Shown: positions 1 through 7,265 of the stretch, one piece after another
Position numbering within the stretch: position 1 is the first letter of the stretch
Layout: every line of letters starts with the position of its first letter
Assembly (NCBI GenBank): GCA_031279525.1
Contig: JAITIH010000102.1
Coordinates: 1 to 13,700 of the forward strand
DNA from: Deltaproteobacteria bacterium
GTDB lineage: Bacteria > Desulfobacterota > Desulfarculia > Adiutricales > Adiutricaceae
DNA length: 13,700 nucleotides
Reading direction: 5' to 3'
Program-made: the position numbers and the translations under genes
The notes under the pieces: model-generated
Told to the model about the DNA's origin: nothing
What the model saw: the letters and a program-made list of their open reading frames with translations, nothing else
Database searches by the model: none

Positions 1-33
1 TGTAACATCAATATAATGTGAGATTTTGGCGTT

Positions 34-67
34 CTAGACGCCGGTCTAGCCGTGGATTAATCCACGG
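34..67. repeat. Two adjacent dyads at the left edge
   Basis: CTAGAC (34-39) and GTCTAG (44-49) form a 6-bp stem around a 4-nt loop. It is followed directly by a perfect 18-bp palindrome, CCGTGGATTAATCCACGG (50-67). Such dyads can be operators or transcript-end hairpins for a gene lying left of the window. No T tract follows, so a terminator is not supported, and the function is unknown. Confidence 0.5.
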
Positions 68-123
68 AACCCATGATTTAAAGCTACTTTGAGACGCCTA
101 AAAATCCGTGAACGCTTACTGAA

Positions 124-208
124 GCCTTTAGCCTAAAAGAGTCTTTAGCCTGAAAGAGTCTTTAGCCTGAAAGAGCCTTAAGCTTGGAAGAGCCTTAAGG
201 CTTTGAGC
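124..208. repeat. 17-bp tandem repeat, five units
   Basis: Five consecutive 17-bp units start at 124, 141, 158, 175 and 192. Units two and three are identical (GTCTTTAGCCTGAAAGA), and the outer units diverge. A 17-bp period cannot hold one reading frame, so the array is non-coding. It lies upstream of the promoter at 271-298. Confidence 0.8.
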
Positions 209-243
209 GGGCGAGCTTGGCCCAAAACGGGCCAAAAGCCCGC
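207..243. other. Nested hairpin just upstream of the pfk-side promoter
   Basis: GCGGGC (207-212) pairs with GCCCGC (238-243), and inside it GGCCC (219-223) pairs with GGGCC (229-233). A T8 run comes about 20 bases later (265-272) and is too far away for a classic terminator. It may end upstream transcription or be a protein site. Confidence 0.4.
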
Positions 244-270
244 GAATGGCCGCCGGCGTGGAAATTTTTT

Positions 271-298
271 TTGACTTTCAGGCCATTTTTGCTAGCAT
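271..298 (+). promoter_or_regulatory. Sigma70-type promoter with extended -10
   Basis: The -35 box is TTGACT (271-276), the spacer is 16 nt, and the -10 box is TAGCAT (293-298) preceded by TGC, an extended -10 signal. Transcription would start near 305. It is the best + strand promoter upstream of the phosphofructokinase, but leaves a leader of about 450 nt. A second TTGACT at 491-496 has no matching -10 box. Confidence 0.6.
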
Positions 299-304
299 TA
301 ACTA

Positions 305-492
305 GACGTTAAACTGTTTTTCCTTTTAGTTCTTCGTTTTAGGGGAGTCGACCAGACTCGTTAGGGAACCGACCGTTCCGGAATCTTTCGCTTAAGTTTA
401 GCCTCGCCGCCCGTTTAGTTTAGCGGCGTCGCGCGCTTTATAGCCATAAGGCGACGACGCGCCAATGGCTTAGCGAGCGTTTTTCTTTTTTT
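305..492 (+). ncRNA. Structured leader or small RNA upstream of pfkA
   Basis: This is the stretch from the predicted start site to a T-rich tract. It holds four hairpins in series: GAGTC/GACTC (345-349, 355-359), GGAAC/GTTCC (365-369, 375-379), CGCCGC/GCGGCG (405-410, 423-428), and the terminator-like stem at 457-480. No open reading frame with a ribosome binding site was seen. It may be an attenuating leader of pfkA or a separate small RNA of about 185 nt. It matches no RNA family that I recognise. Confidence 0.35.
457..492 (+). terminator. Terminator-like hairpin with T tract
   Basis: ACGCGC (457-462) pairs with GC (473-474) and GCGT (477-480), with a 2-nt GA bulge and a 10-nt loop. TTTTTC and a further T7 run (480-492) follow. 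It lies between the promoter at 271-298 and the pfkA start, so it would cut short the leader unless bypassed. The stem is short and bulged. Confidence 0.4.
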
Positions 493-680
493 GACTTAAT
501 GTCGCCATTAGTGGCCCGACCAGCTTCTTTCCGATCCTTAAAATTTAAAATTCCAGTTCTTTACGGCCCGCGGTTTGAGTCCCTTCGCGGCGAGCGCGCG
601 CTATCGCCAAAAAAGGCCCCTTTTGGCCCATTAGGCTATAAGGCCGCCAAGGCCACTGGCGTCGCTTTAGGCCCACCTAA

Positions 681-700
681 GGCGAGGCCCCCGCCTCGCC
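681..700 (+). other. Perfect leader hairpin upstream of pfkA
   Basis: GGCGAGGC (681-688) and GCCTCGCC (693-700) make an 8-bp perfect stem with a CCCC loop, 53 bases before the chosen start codon. No T tract follows. In the mRNA it would be a stable structure just upstream of the ribosome binding site. Confidence 0.45.
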
Positions 701-753
701 GAATCTTTAAGGGGGTTAACCTTGCCCCAAAAATTAACGAAATGAGAGGGTTC

Positions 754-2121
754 ATGGCTCGCAAAAGCCCTATCGACGACAAACTCCTGCAAATAGAGAC
801 CCTAGGCCCGGCCAAGATCAACTCCCCCCTTCTTGGCGGCTCCCCCCAAAGCGGCCGCGACCAGGACGAGTCCATCGCCTGGGAGGCCTTCACCGACGAC
901 AGTCAGCGCATCCTCATGGACGCGACCTTGGCCTCCATCGCCAAGTTCAAAGAGGAAAACCAGACTCCGGCCAGCTTCGAGCAGGCCGGGGCCAGGCGCC
1001 AGATCTACTTCGACCCCTCCAAGGTCCGGGCGGCCATCTTGACCGCCGGCGGCCTGTGCCCAGGCCTAAACGACGTCATCCGCTCCTTGGTCATGACCTT
1101 GTACTACCGCTACGGGGTCCACAACATCTTAGGGATCAAGTACGGCTACCAGGGCCTCATCCCGGCCTTCGGCCACGCCCTAGTCCCTCTGACCCCGGCT
1201 CTGGTCTCGGAGATCCACCAATTTGGGGGGACCATCCTAGGCTCCTCCCGGGGCGACCAGTCGGTCGTGGAACTGGTGGACTCCCTAGAGCGCCTCAACA
1301 TGAGCATCCTCTTCTGCATCGGCGGGGACGGCACCTTAAGGGGGGCCCACGCCATCGCCGAGGAGATCCACAAAAGAAGCCTTAAGATCTCCGTGGTCGG
1401 GGTGCCCAAGACCATTGACAACGACATTAGCTTAGTCTCGCGGTCGTTTGGCTTCGAGACGGCCGTCTCCGTGGCCACTGAGGTCATCCGCAGCGCGCAC
1501 ACCGAGGCCTTAGGGGCCCCGTGGGGGGTGGGACTGGTCAAGCTAATGGGCCGCGACTCGGGCTTTATCGCGGCCACCGCGGCCCTGGCCTTAGGCGACG
1601 CCAACTTTGTGTTGATTCCAGAGGTGGACTTTGACGTCGAGGGCCATGGGGGCCTTTTAGACAGACTCTACGAGCGCCTAAAGTCCCGCGGCCACGCCGT
1701 CATCGTGGTGGCCGAAGGAGCGGGCCAGAAGTATTTCCAAGACGAGTCGGTTATGAAGGACGCTTCCGGTAACGTCCTCCACAACGACATCGGCCAATTT
1801 TTGGCCGACCGCATCCGTTCCTTCTTCAAAAACCTAAACCAAGAGCTAAACCTTAAGTACATCGACCCTAGCTACATCATCCGAAGCGCCCCGGCCAACT
1901 CCAGCGACCAAGTCTTCTGCAGCTTCTTGGGCCAAAAGGCCGCCCACGCGGCCATGGCCGGCAAAACCGACCTTCTGATCGGCCAGTGGAACGACCACTT
2001 CGTCCACGTGCCCATCGCCATGGCCATCTCCCGCCGCAAAAAGGTCGACCCCATGGGCGATTTGTGGAATAGCGTCCTAGAAAGGACCGGCCAGCCGACC
2101 CTGGAAGCCCATAAGAGCTAG
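754..2121 (+). CDS. pfkA: ATP-type 6-phosphofructokinase, group III
   Basis: This 455-residue enzyme phosphorylates fructose 6-phosphate to fructose 1,6-bisphosphate in the cytoplasm, the committing step of glycolysis. Visible motifs are TAGGLCPGLN (residues 97-106, nucleotide loop), GGDGT (190-194), PKTIDND (218-224, with catalytic Asp222), MGRDSG (265-270), PE at 289-290 and YIIRS (374-378). Gly193 is the residue found in ATP users, where pyrophosphate users have Asp; Lys219 is shared with pyrophosphate enzymes and plant ATP-PFKs. The combination and length fit the TP0108/plant-like clade. The frame stays open back to 499, but that stretch is low-complexity and lacks family motifs. I chose ATG 754 because GAGAGGG lies just upstream (744-750), although with only 3 nt of spacing; ATG 742 has no such site. 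The gene is monocistronic, with a strong hairpin after the stop. Confidence 0.93.
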   Translation: MARKSPIDDKLLQIETLGPAKINSPLLGGSPQSGRDQDESIAWEAFTDDSQRILMDATLASIAKFKEENQTPASFEQAGARRQIYFDPSKVRAAILTAGGLCPGLNDVIRSLVMTLYYRYGVHNILGIKYGYQGLIPAFGHALVPLTPALVSEIHQFGGTILGSSRGDQSVVELVDSLERLNMSILFCIGGDGTLRGAHAIAEEIHKRSLKISVVGVPKTIDNDISLVSRSFGFETAVSVATEVIRSAHTEALGAPWGVGLVKLMGRDSGFIAATAALALGDANFVLIPEVDFDVEGHGGLLDRLYERLKSRGHAVIVVAEGAGQKYFQDESVMKDASGNVLHNDIGQFLADRIRSFFKNLNQELNLKYIDPSYIIRSAPANSSDQVFCSFLGQKAAHAAMAGKTDLLIGQWNDHFVHVPIAMAISRRKKVDPMGDLWNSVLERTGQPTLEAHKS

Positions 2122-2152
2122 CCACTCTAAAACTAGCTTTAGCCGCCCTTTT

Positions 2153-2189
2153 GGGCGCCCTTTTGGCCCATTGGCCAAAAGGGACGCCC
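2153..2189 (+). terminator. Hairpin downstream of pfkA
   Basis: GGGCG plus CCCTTTTGGCC (2153-2168) pairs with GGCCAAAAGGG (2173-2183) and CGCCC (2185-2189). This gives 16 bp with one bulged A and a CATT loop, 31 bases after the pfkA stop. There is no T run, so it may work poorly as an intrinsic terminator or mainly protect the 3' end. Its right arm is the start of the first unit of the 46-bp array. Confidence 0.45.
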
Positions 2190-2393
2190 GCTCCTAAAGC
2201 GACTTTTAGGGGGGCTCTAGGCCAAAAGGGGCGCCCGCTCCTAAAACGACTTTGGGGGGCTATAAGCCAAAAGGGACGCCCACTTAAGGGCGGCTTTTAG
2301 GGGGGCTATGGGCCAATAGGGGCGCCCGTTCCTAAAGCGACTTTAGGGGACTATGGGCCAAAAGGGGCGCCCGTTCTTAAGGCGGCGAATATA
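2173..2393. repeat. 45-47-bp tandem repeat, nearly five units
   Basis: Units begin at 2173, 2220, 2266, 2311 and 2356, with lengths of 47, 46, 45, 45 and 38 (partial). Each opens with (G)GCCAAAAGG or a close variant, then GCGCCCG, CTAAAGCGAC and a G-rich run. The uneven lengths rule out a conserved frame. It fills much of the gap between the convergent pfkA and hydrolase genes. Confidence 0.85.
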
Positions 2394-2654
2394 GGCTAAG
2401 GGCGAGGAAGGCCAGAGGAAGACCAAAGGAGGGCCACAGCTGGGACCGGCCAGGGCCAAAAAGCCAGACCGGCGTTCTTAAGGATCGGCGGCGGCCTTAG
2501 GGGTAAGGATGAGAGCCAAAAAGCTTTAGGCCAAGGTCTACAAGGACATCGGCCTAAAAGGACGTCGGCCTTAGATCGGCTAAGGCTAGCGGAAAACGCT
2601 AGCGGCGAAAGCCAAAGCCCAAAAGAGTGGCGGCGGGCTTAAGGCGGGGACCGG
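2394..2654. other. Convergent spacer after the tandem array, no gene
   Basis: No coding region with a start site is visible. There is a GCTAGCG/CGCTAGC hairpin (2585-2603, 5-nt loop) and an AAGCCC/GGGCTT stem (2615-2640). Either could help end the hydrolase transcript on the - strand, though neither has a T run. Two 14-base sequences, AGGACATCGGCCTA and AGGACGTCGGCCTT, repeat at about 2543-2572. Confidence 0.4.
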
Positions 2655-3272
2655 TTAAGGGAGGTAGGGCCTAAGGGTCTCCGCCCAAATCTTGTAGGCC
2701 ATAGGCCGCAGGTGAACCCCGTCGTAGGTCAATTGGCTAGGCAGCTGCCCGTCCGGCCCCAGAAGGGGCGTAAAGAGATCGACGTAGGCGACCTTCGCCT
2801 CTTGGGCGGACTTGGCCAAAAGCCCATTGACCGCTTTAATGTAGGCGTTGGTAAAACGCGGGGACTTATTTGAGAAAAAGCTCTCCCTTATGGGAATGAG
2901 GGAGCAGACGTAAAGGCGGGCGCCCGGGAGGCGCTCTTTTATTTCCGCCCAGATCTTTTCATGAACGTCCCTTACGTCCGCCGCCGAGTCGCCCCGGCCT
3001 AGGTCGTTGATCCCGCCCTGCAAAAAGATCCGGGTGGGCCTTAGTTCCACGGCCTGGTCCAGCCTAGACCAGATCCGGGCGGTCGAGTCCCCTGGTTTAC
3101 CGAGGTTAAAGACCTCAACCCCCGCCCTTTCCCCCATGAAGGCCCCGCCCCAATAGGTCAGGCTGTCGCCTAAGAAGACGACCCGCTCTAAGGGGGCCTC
3201 CGGCCCCCCTTCGGCCGCCCAGGCCGGGGCGGCCAAGAGGGCCAGGATCCCTAGGCTAAGCGCCCAGGCCAT
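2655..3272 (-). CDS. Secreted SGNH/GDSL-family hydrolase
   Basis: This 205-residue protein belongs to the SGNH/GDSL esterase/lipase superfamily, which hydrolyses ester or acetyl groups on lipids or glycans. All blocks are present: GDSL with nucleophile Ser37 (35-38), a block II glycine in NLGKPG (56-61), GGIND with Asn89 (86-90), and DGVH with Asp184 and His187. Residues 1-19 form a signal peptide (hydrophobic core followed by AWA), so it acts outside the inner membrane. The length is normal for single-domain members. The start overlaps the end of the upstream permease gene by 17 bp, and TAAGGG lies about 9 bases before the ATG, which suggests translational coupling. The substrate cannot be read from the sequence. 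Lysophospholipase or acyl-thioesterase (TesA-like) and carbohydrate esterase are the options. Confidence 0.9.
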   Translation of the reverse strand: MAWALSLGILALLAAPAWAAEGGPEAPLERVVFLGDSLTYWGGAFMGERAGVEVFNLGKPGDSTARIWSRLDQAVELRPTRIFLQGGINDLGRGDSAADVRDVHEKIWAEIKERLPGARLYVCSLIPIRESFFSNKSPRFTNAYIKAVNGLLAKSAQEAKVAYVDLFTPLLGPDGQLPSQLTYDGVHLRPMAYKIWAETLRPYLP

Positions 3273-4389
3273 CTTCGCGGCCCTTAGGGGGGTTGGCCCG
3301 CTCAGGGCCGGCCCCTTCGACTTTTAGGGCCTGGCCGCTGGCTTCGCCGTTATGGCTCCCAATGGCCGCCTGGCCTTTTAGGCTAATCTGGGAAAAGAAA
3401 AAGACCGAGATTGGGACCCCTAGGAGCATGCCCCACAGACCCATGAGGCTGTGGGCGATGTAGAGGATCATGAGGGTGATGACCGGGTTTAACTTCATGA
3501 CCGCGGAGACGATCCGGGGGTTTAGGACGTAGGCCTCCACGGCGTGGACGGTCACGATGAGGCCCACGACCTGAGCCAACATGGTTTGGCCGCCGACGTT
3601 CATGGCCACTAAGGCGATGGGAACCGAGGACATTAAGACCCCCAAGACCGGGACTAGGCCGCAGCAGAAGACGATGATGGACAAAAGGGCCGTGGTCCCG
3701 GTGCCGATGACGGAAAGCCCGACGAAGGTGAGGCAGGTGTTGATGGCCGAGATGAAAATCTGGGCCCGAAAGTTCTCGCACACCACCTGGGCGAACTTAA
3801 TGACGTTGGAGGTGGTGGCCTCGTAGATGACCTGAAGCTTGGTGTACCTTAGCCGCCGGAACTTCTGGATGAGGTCGGGCAAATCCAGCATGATGAGGAA
3901 GCTAAAGAGCATGGCGATGAAGAACCAGGATAGGTACTTCCAGGTCACCTCCAAGGTGGTTCGCCCGAACTTGAGCCACAGGTTGGCTAAGGACTCCTGG
4001 CTCATGGCTTCCTTGAGGCGGTCGAACCCGGTCTTTAAGTAAGGGTAGTCTAAAGACCACTTGTCCAAGTATCCGTTAAAGGTGCCGACGTTCTCCGGCA
4101 AGGCTCCCATGAAGTGCTTGGCCTCCTCTAAGATTTTCGGGAAGGCGAAGCGAACGAAGACCCCCACCATGGAAAAAAACAAAAGGTAAATGATGACGAC
4201 TAGGACCTTCCTAGGCAACTTGGTCAGCCGATACAGGCCCCTGGAGAGGCTGTGGGCGACGAAACACATAATGAAGGTGATGAAGATCAGCCCGAACATG
4301 GCCCGCATGACGTAAAGCAGGTAGAAAAAAACCGTCCAAATTATAATAACCCGGTTAACCCGGGCGAATTCGTTCACGCTAAAGGCCAT
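3256..4389 (-). CDS. AI-2E family transporter (PerM/YdiK-type permease)
   Basis: This 377-residue integral inner-membrane protein belongs to the AI-2E/UPF0118 exporter family. Some members have been linked to autoinducer-2 export or ion antiport, but the substrate here is unknown. Hydrophobic segments lie near residues 13-33, 34-47, 61-84, 153-170, 211-230, 233-263, 270-288 and 301-333. A soluble amphipathic region (85-150) follows the third, as usual. Family signatures include GLVPVLG (244-250), VEAYVLNPRI (284-293) and MGLWGMLLGVPIS (316-328). The last 40 residues are polar, Gly/Pro-rich and probably cytoplasmic. AAGGA sits 6-7 bases before the ATG. The gene overlaps the hydrolase by 17 bp, so the two are probably one transcript. 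It is separated from the OmpA operon upstream by a terminator. Confidence 0.9.
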   Translation of the reverse strand: MAFSVNEFARVNRVIIIWTVFFYLLYVMRAMFGLIFITFIMCFVAHSLSRGLYRLTKLPRKVLVVIIYLLFFSMVGVFVRFAFPKILEEAKHFMGALPENVGTFNGYLDKWSLDYPYLKTGFDRLKEAMSQESLANLWLKFGRTTLEVTWKYLSWFFIAMLFSFLIMLDLPDLIQKFRRLRYTKLQVIYEATTSNVIKFAQVVCENFRAQIFISAINTCLTFVGLSVIGTGTTALLSIIVFCCGLVPVLGVLMSSVPIALVAMNVGGQTMLAQVVGLIVTVHAVEAYVLNPRIVSAVMKLNPVITLMILYIAHSLMGLWGMLLGVPISVFFFSQISLKGQAAIGSHNGEASGQALKVEGAGPERANPPKGREDGLGA

Positions 4390-4506
4390 GTTTTTCCTTT
4401 TAACTAGACCTTATGGCCTAGCTTTCTCTCTTTCGCCATTAATTTTTCGCTTATTTTTGAGCCCGAAAGACGGCTCCCGAAAAGGCGACCCTTAAAAGGC
4501 GCGCTC

Positions 4507-4537
4507 TAAAAAAAGAAGGGCCCCTGTAGGCGAGCCC
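4507..4537 (-). terminator. Intrinsic terminator of the OmpA operon
   Basis: On the - strand GGGCTC (4537-4532) pairs with GGGCCC (4523-4518), including one G-U pair, around an 8-nt loop. TTCTTTTTTT (4517-4508) follows directly. It sits 23 bases after the stop of the 124-residue gene and before the permease gene, so it separates the two - strand units. Confidence 0.65.
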
Positions 4538-4559
4538 ACTAAGAAGAACCCCCCAAAAA

Positions 4560-4934
4560 TCAGATGACCCGATTAATGACCACCCCCACCGAGGCCTGGT
4601 CGGCTATCTGGGCCACCTGGCCTAGGGCGTTGTAGTTCTGGGGCAGGTAGTCGGAAGCGTGGTAATGGCTCTGGGCTTCGGCCAAGGCGCTGTAATTCTG
4701 CTTGGTCAGGTCCGGGATATGGCCGTTTTGGTGGCGACCGATGGAGACCGGGGGGATCTGCGGCGACAGGTAAGTGGTCCTCTGCATGGGCCCCACCGAG
4801 TTGTGGGCCATGGCCTGGGCCTCGCTGCGGGTCAGCAACTGGGAGACGTTGGTCCTTTCAGAGTGGAGGGCCGTCCGGTAGGTGGCCGCCGCCGCTATGG
4901 AGGAGAGATTGCCTCGATTGACTGGGCCTATCAC
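4560..4934 (-). CDS. Hypothetical protein, second gene of the OmpA operon
   Basis: I do not recognise this 124-residue protein. It has a GTG start with AGGAG 9 bases upstream, and that ribosome binding site overlaps the TAG stop of the OmpA-like gene, so translation is probably coupled. It has no Cys or Trp and no signal peptide or membrane segment. It is rich in Ala, Gln, Asn, Ser and His (six His). The first third looks helical. The C-terminal part holds a 20-residue period, with QNYSAL at 79-84 and QNYNAL at 99-104. The context suggests a role with the envelope protein, but without a signal peptide it would be cytoplasmic or exported by an unusual route. The ribosome binding site, the tight spacing and the terminator after it favour a real gene. 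Confidence 0.7.
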   Translation of the reverse strand: MIGPVNRGNLSSIAAAATYRTALHSERTNVSQLLTRSEAQAMAHNSVGPMQRTTYLSPQIPPVSIGRHQNGHIPDLTKQNYSALAEAQSHYHASDYLPQNYNALGQVAQIADQASVGVVINRVI

Positions 4935-4946
4935 GATGGCCGACTC

Positions 4947-7181
4947 CTACTTCGGGACGTCGCCCACGTGGAACTCCACGCGGCGGTTTTTGGCCCGGTT
5001 TTCCTCGGTGTCGTTGGGGACGATGGGCCGGGTTTTGCCAAAGGAGACCGTCTTTAGCCTCTCGGCCGGGGCCCCGAACTTAACCAACAGCTCCTTGACC
5101 GCCTCGGCCCGACGCTGGCCTAGCTCCAGGTTATAGGCTTCGGTCCCCTTGTCGTCGGTGTGGCCGGCGATGGTCACCTCGGCCAACTGGGGGTTAGCGA
5201 CCAGGATCTCGGCGGCCGCTTTAAGCCTTGGCTGAAAGGCGTATTTGACCTCAGCCTTGTCGAAGTCGAAGAACTGGGCGTAGGCGGCTATCCAGCAGCC
5301 CCGCTCGTCGGCCGGGGCCCCTTTCGGGGTGTTGGGGCACTGGTCGCGCTCGTCGCAGACCCCGTCCGAGTCGCTGTCCCGGCAAGGCGGCAGATCCCTG
5401 GGCCCAAAGATCTCCGTCATCATGGCCTCGAACTGAGCCTCGTCGTCCAGTATATTACACATGTCGTAAGCTTGGCCACCTCCGGCTTGGGCCACTTCCT
5501 GAGCCAACTTGGCCGCGTCCTTATGGCTAGAGGCGTAAAAGGCGTAAACCTTGAGTCCCTGGCCGTGCTTTCGGCGAAGAGAGCGGGCTTTGGCCGCCGG
5601 ATCGCCGGGGTCGGTCGTGGCCTCAAAATCGGAGACCATAATTATGGCCTTAGGGTCGCCCATGGCCTTAAGCTCAGACTCCGAGGCCTCTAAAGCCGAG
5701 CCAAACGGCGAGATGGAGTCGGCGGCGTTCAAGCGGCCAATGGCCGTCTCCATGGCCCCCCGATCGTACGCGGCCGGGCCAAAGTAGAGCCTGGAGTAAT
5801 CCTTTCTAGTCCAAGCCCTTTTGTAGCCAAAAACCCGCAAAGCCGCTACGTATGGTTGGCTGGGGATCCTTTGGTTCATCTTCCTAAGTAAAACCCTGGC
5901 CGCCTCCTCCTTGACCAGTCGCCCAGGGCAAGCGGACAAGTTCCGCATGCTGGAGGACAAATCGGAGAGGATCGCGAACCCTTGGATCTTCATGGGCCCG
6001 GTGGCCTTTCCAGGGATAACCGTGGCCCCGCCGCGCGGAGCGACCGCGACTTGGCCCGAGGGCAAAACCGGGGTCGAGGCCGGGAAATCCCCTAAAACCT
6101 TGCCATTCGTTGGCCCAGCCGGCGCGACTGGCGGCCAGTCTGGGCTAGCGTCAGGCGCCACCGGGACAATCGTCCCGGCTTGGGCGCCTGGCGCCCCCGG
6201 CGATCCGATCGGGGCCACCGTGGCGGACTCGGTCGTCGTCGGGGCGACGCCGGCCCTCGGGGCGGTCGCCGGCCCTGGAATTGGCGGATTCGAGGGGGCG
6301 ACCGGAGGGGCCGTGAGGGCCGGGGTCGAAGCTATCGCTTGTGGCTCAACCGCAGGGCCAAGGGTCGTCCCTGCCCCTGGCGAGGCCGGCCAGGCCTCCT
6401 GGGAGCCGGTGGAGCCAAGAGGCGCCGCGCCGGCGGCCCCGCCCCTGGCGGGGGCCGCCCAGTCGTCGTCGCCATGGCCCGGCGGGGGCCAGTCGTTAGG
6501 GTTAGTGTTGCCCACCACCGGGCCCATTGGGGCCGGGGAGACGGGCCAGTACTCCGGGGCCGGGCCAGGGGTCGCCCCAGTGGGGGGGCCGGTCGAGGGC
6601 GAGGGGGCGACCGGCGGCAGGGCCAGGGCTCCCCCGAGATCGTCCGCTAAGGCCGAAGCCCTGGGGGAAGATCCTGGGGAAACCGCGGACCCGGCCGCTC
6701 CAGGGGCGACTTCGGCCGCCGTTTGGTTAGGGGCGACCGCGGCCCCGATCGGGCTTGGGACGGCCGCGGCTGAAGCCGCGTTGGGGCCCGAGCCGGTCCC
6801 CGCCGCCTGCGTCTCTCCTTCCTTTCGGACAATATACTCTTTAATCAGGCTTTGGCTTTTTAAGGCCTCAGCCGCGGCCTTGGCCTCGGCCGCCGTGTCG
6901 AAGGGGCCCATGTAAACCCGGTGCCTTAGGCCCTGGCCGGGAACCTCCTCGGCCCGCTGGAACGAAGGCGCGCCCTCGGCCATGAGCTTGTCCGCCTCGG
7001 ACTTAGCCGAGGCCTCAGAGGCCAAGGACATGATCTGGGCCACGTACTTTTCTTGGGCCAGGGCCTGGCCGACCCCAACGAAAATCAACCCTCCTAAAAC
7101 CAAAACCATTAGGCCGCTAAGGGCCCTTAGGGCTAAAAACCCGCTAAATCCTCCGCCTAAAAAGTCCTCGCCGGCAGCCAT
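4947..7181 (-). CDS. SPOR-VWA-TSP3-OmpA envelope protein
   Basis: This 744-residue exported protein joins several wall-binding or adhesive parts. A long signal sequence (1-43, hydrophobic core about 21-38, ALA before Gln43) leads to a SPOR-like domain (45-118, YVAQI to YIVRK), a family that binds denuded peptidoglycan. A disordered Pro/Ala linker (120-395) follows. A VWA-like domain (398-593) has DLSSS (Asp407, Ser409, Ser411) as the MIDAS motif and a later Asp518. A thrombospondin type 3 calcium loop (600-629, DSDSDGVCDERDQCP) leads to an OmpA C-terminal domain (634-740) with GHTDDKG (Asp676), RRAEAV (Arg691) and NRRVEF, the usual contacts to diaminopimelate. ATG 7181 has GAGG 5 bases upstream. 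No beta-barrel is visible, so it is periplasmic or tethered at the inner membrane. It is followed 12 bp later by a gene of unknown function. Confidence 0.85.
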   Translation of the reverse strand: MAAGEDFLGGGFSGFLALRALSGLMVLVLGGLIFVGVGQALAQEKYVAQIMSLASEASAKSEADKLMAEGAPSFQRAEEVPGQGLRHRVYMGPFDTAAEAKAAAEALKSQSLIKEYIVRKEGETQAAGTGSGPNAASAAAVPSPIGAAVAPNQTAAEVAPGAAGSAVSPGSSPRASALADDLGGALALPPVAPSPSTGPPTGATPGPAPEYWPVSPAPMGPVVGNTNPNDWPPPGHGDDDWAAPARGGAAGAAPLGSTGSQEAWPASPGAGTTLGPAVEPQAIASTPALTAPPVAPSNPPIPGPATAPRAGVAPTTTESATVAPIGSPGAPGAQAGTIVPVAPDASPDWPPVAPAGPTNGKVLGDFPASTPVLPSGQVAVAPRGGATVIPGKATGPMKIQGFAILSDLSSSMRNLSACPGRLVKEEAARVLLRKMNQRIPSQPYVAALRVFGYKRAWTRKDYSRLYFGPAAYDRGAMETAIGRLNAADSISPFGSALEASESELKAMGDPKAIIMVSDFEATTDPGDPAAKARSLRRKHGQGLKVYAFYASSHKDAAKLAQEVAQAGGGQAYDMCNILDDEAQFEAMMTEIFGPRDLPPCRDSDSDGVCDERDQCPNTPKGAPADERGCWIAAYAQFFDFDKAEVKYAFQPRLKAAAEILVANPQLAEVTIAGHTDDKGTEAYNLELGQRRAEAVKELLVKFGAPAERLKTVSFGKTRPIVPNDTEENRAKNRRVEFHVGDVPK

Positions 7182-7265
7182 AAAACCTCAAAAACCTAAA
7201 ATCGAAACTTTAACTTAAACTATAAGCCTAAATTAAATTTTAAACCATAACTATACTTTTAAATT

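Noticed and set aside
305..492. 6S RNA
   Set aside because: The size fits, but the 5' and 3' ends do not pair into a closing stem and no central bubble motif is evident.
499..753. Amino-terminal extension of the phosphofructokinase
   Set aside because: The frame is open, but the 85 residues are low-complexity, have no family motif and no ribosome binding site at 499. The normal family length is reached from 754.
5911..6915. 334-codon open frame on the + strand opposite the OmpA-like gene
   Set aside because: It is a GC-rich mirror of the Pro/Ala linker, with Gly/Ala repeats and no start signal. The opposite strand has clear domains.
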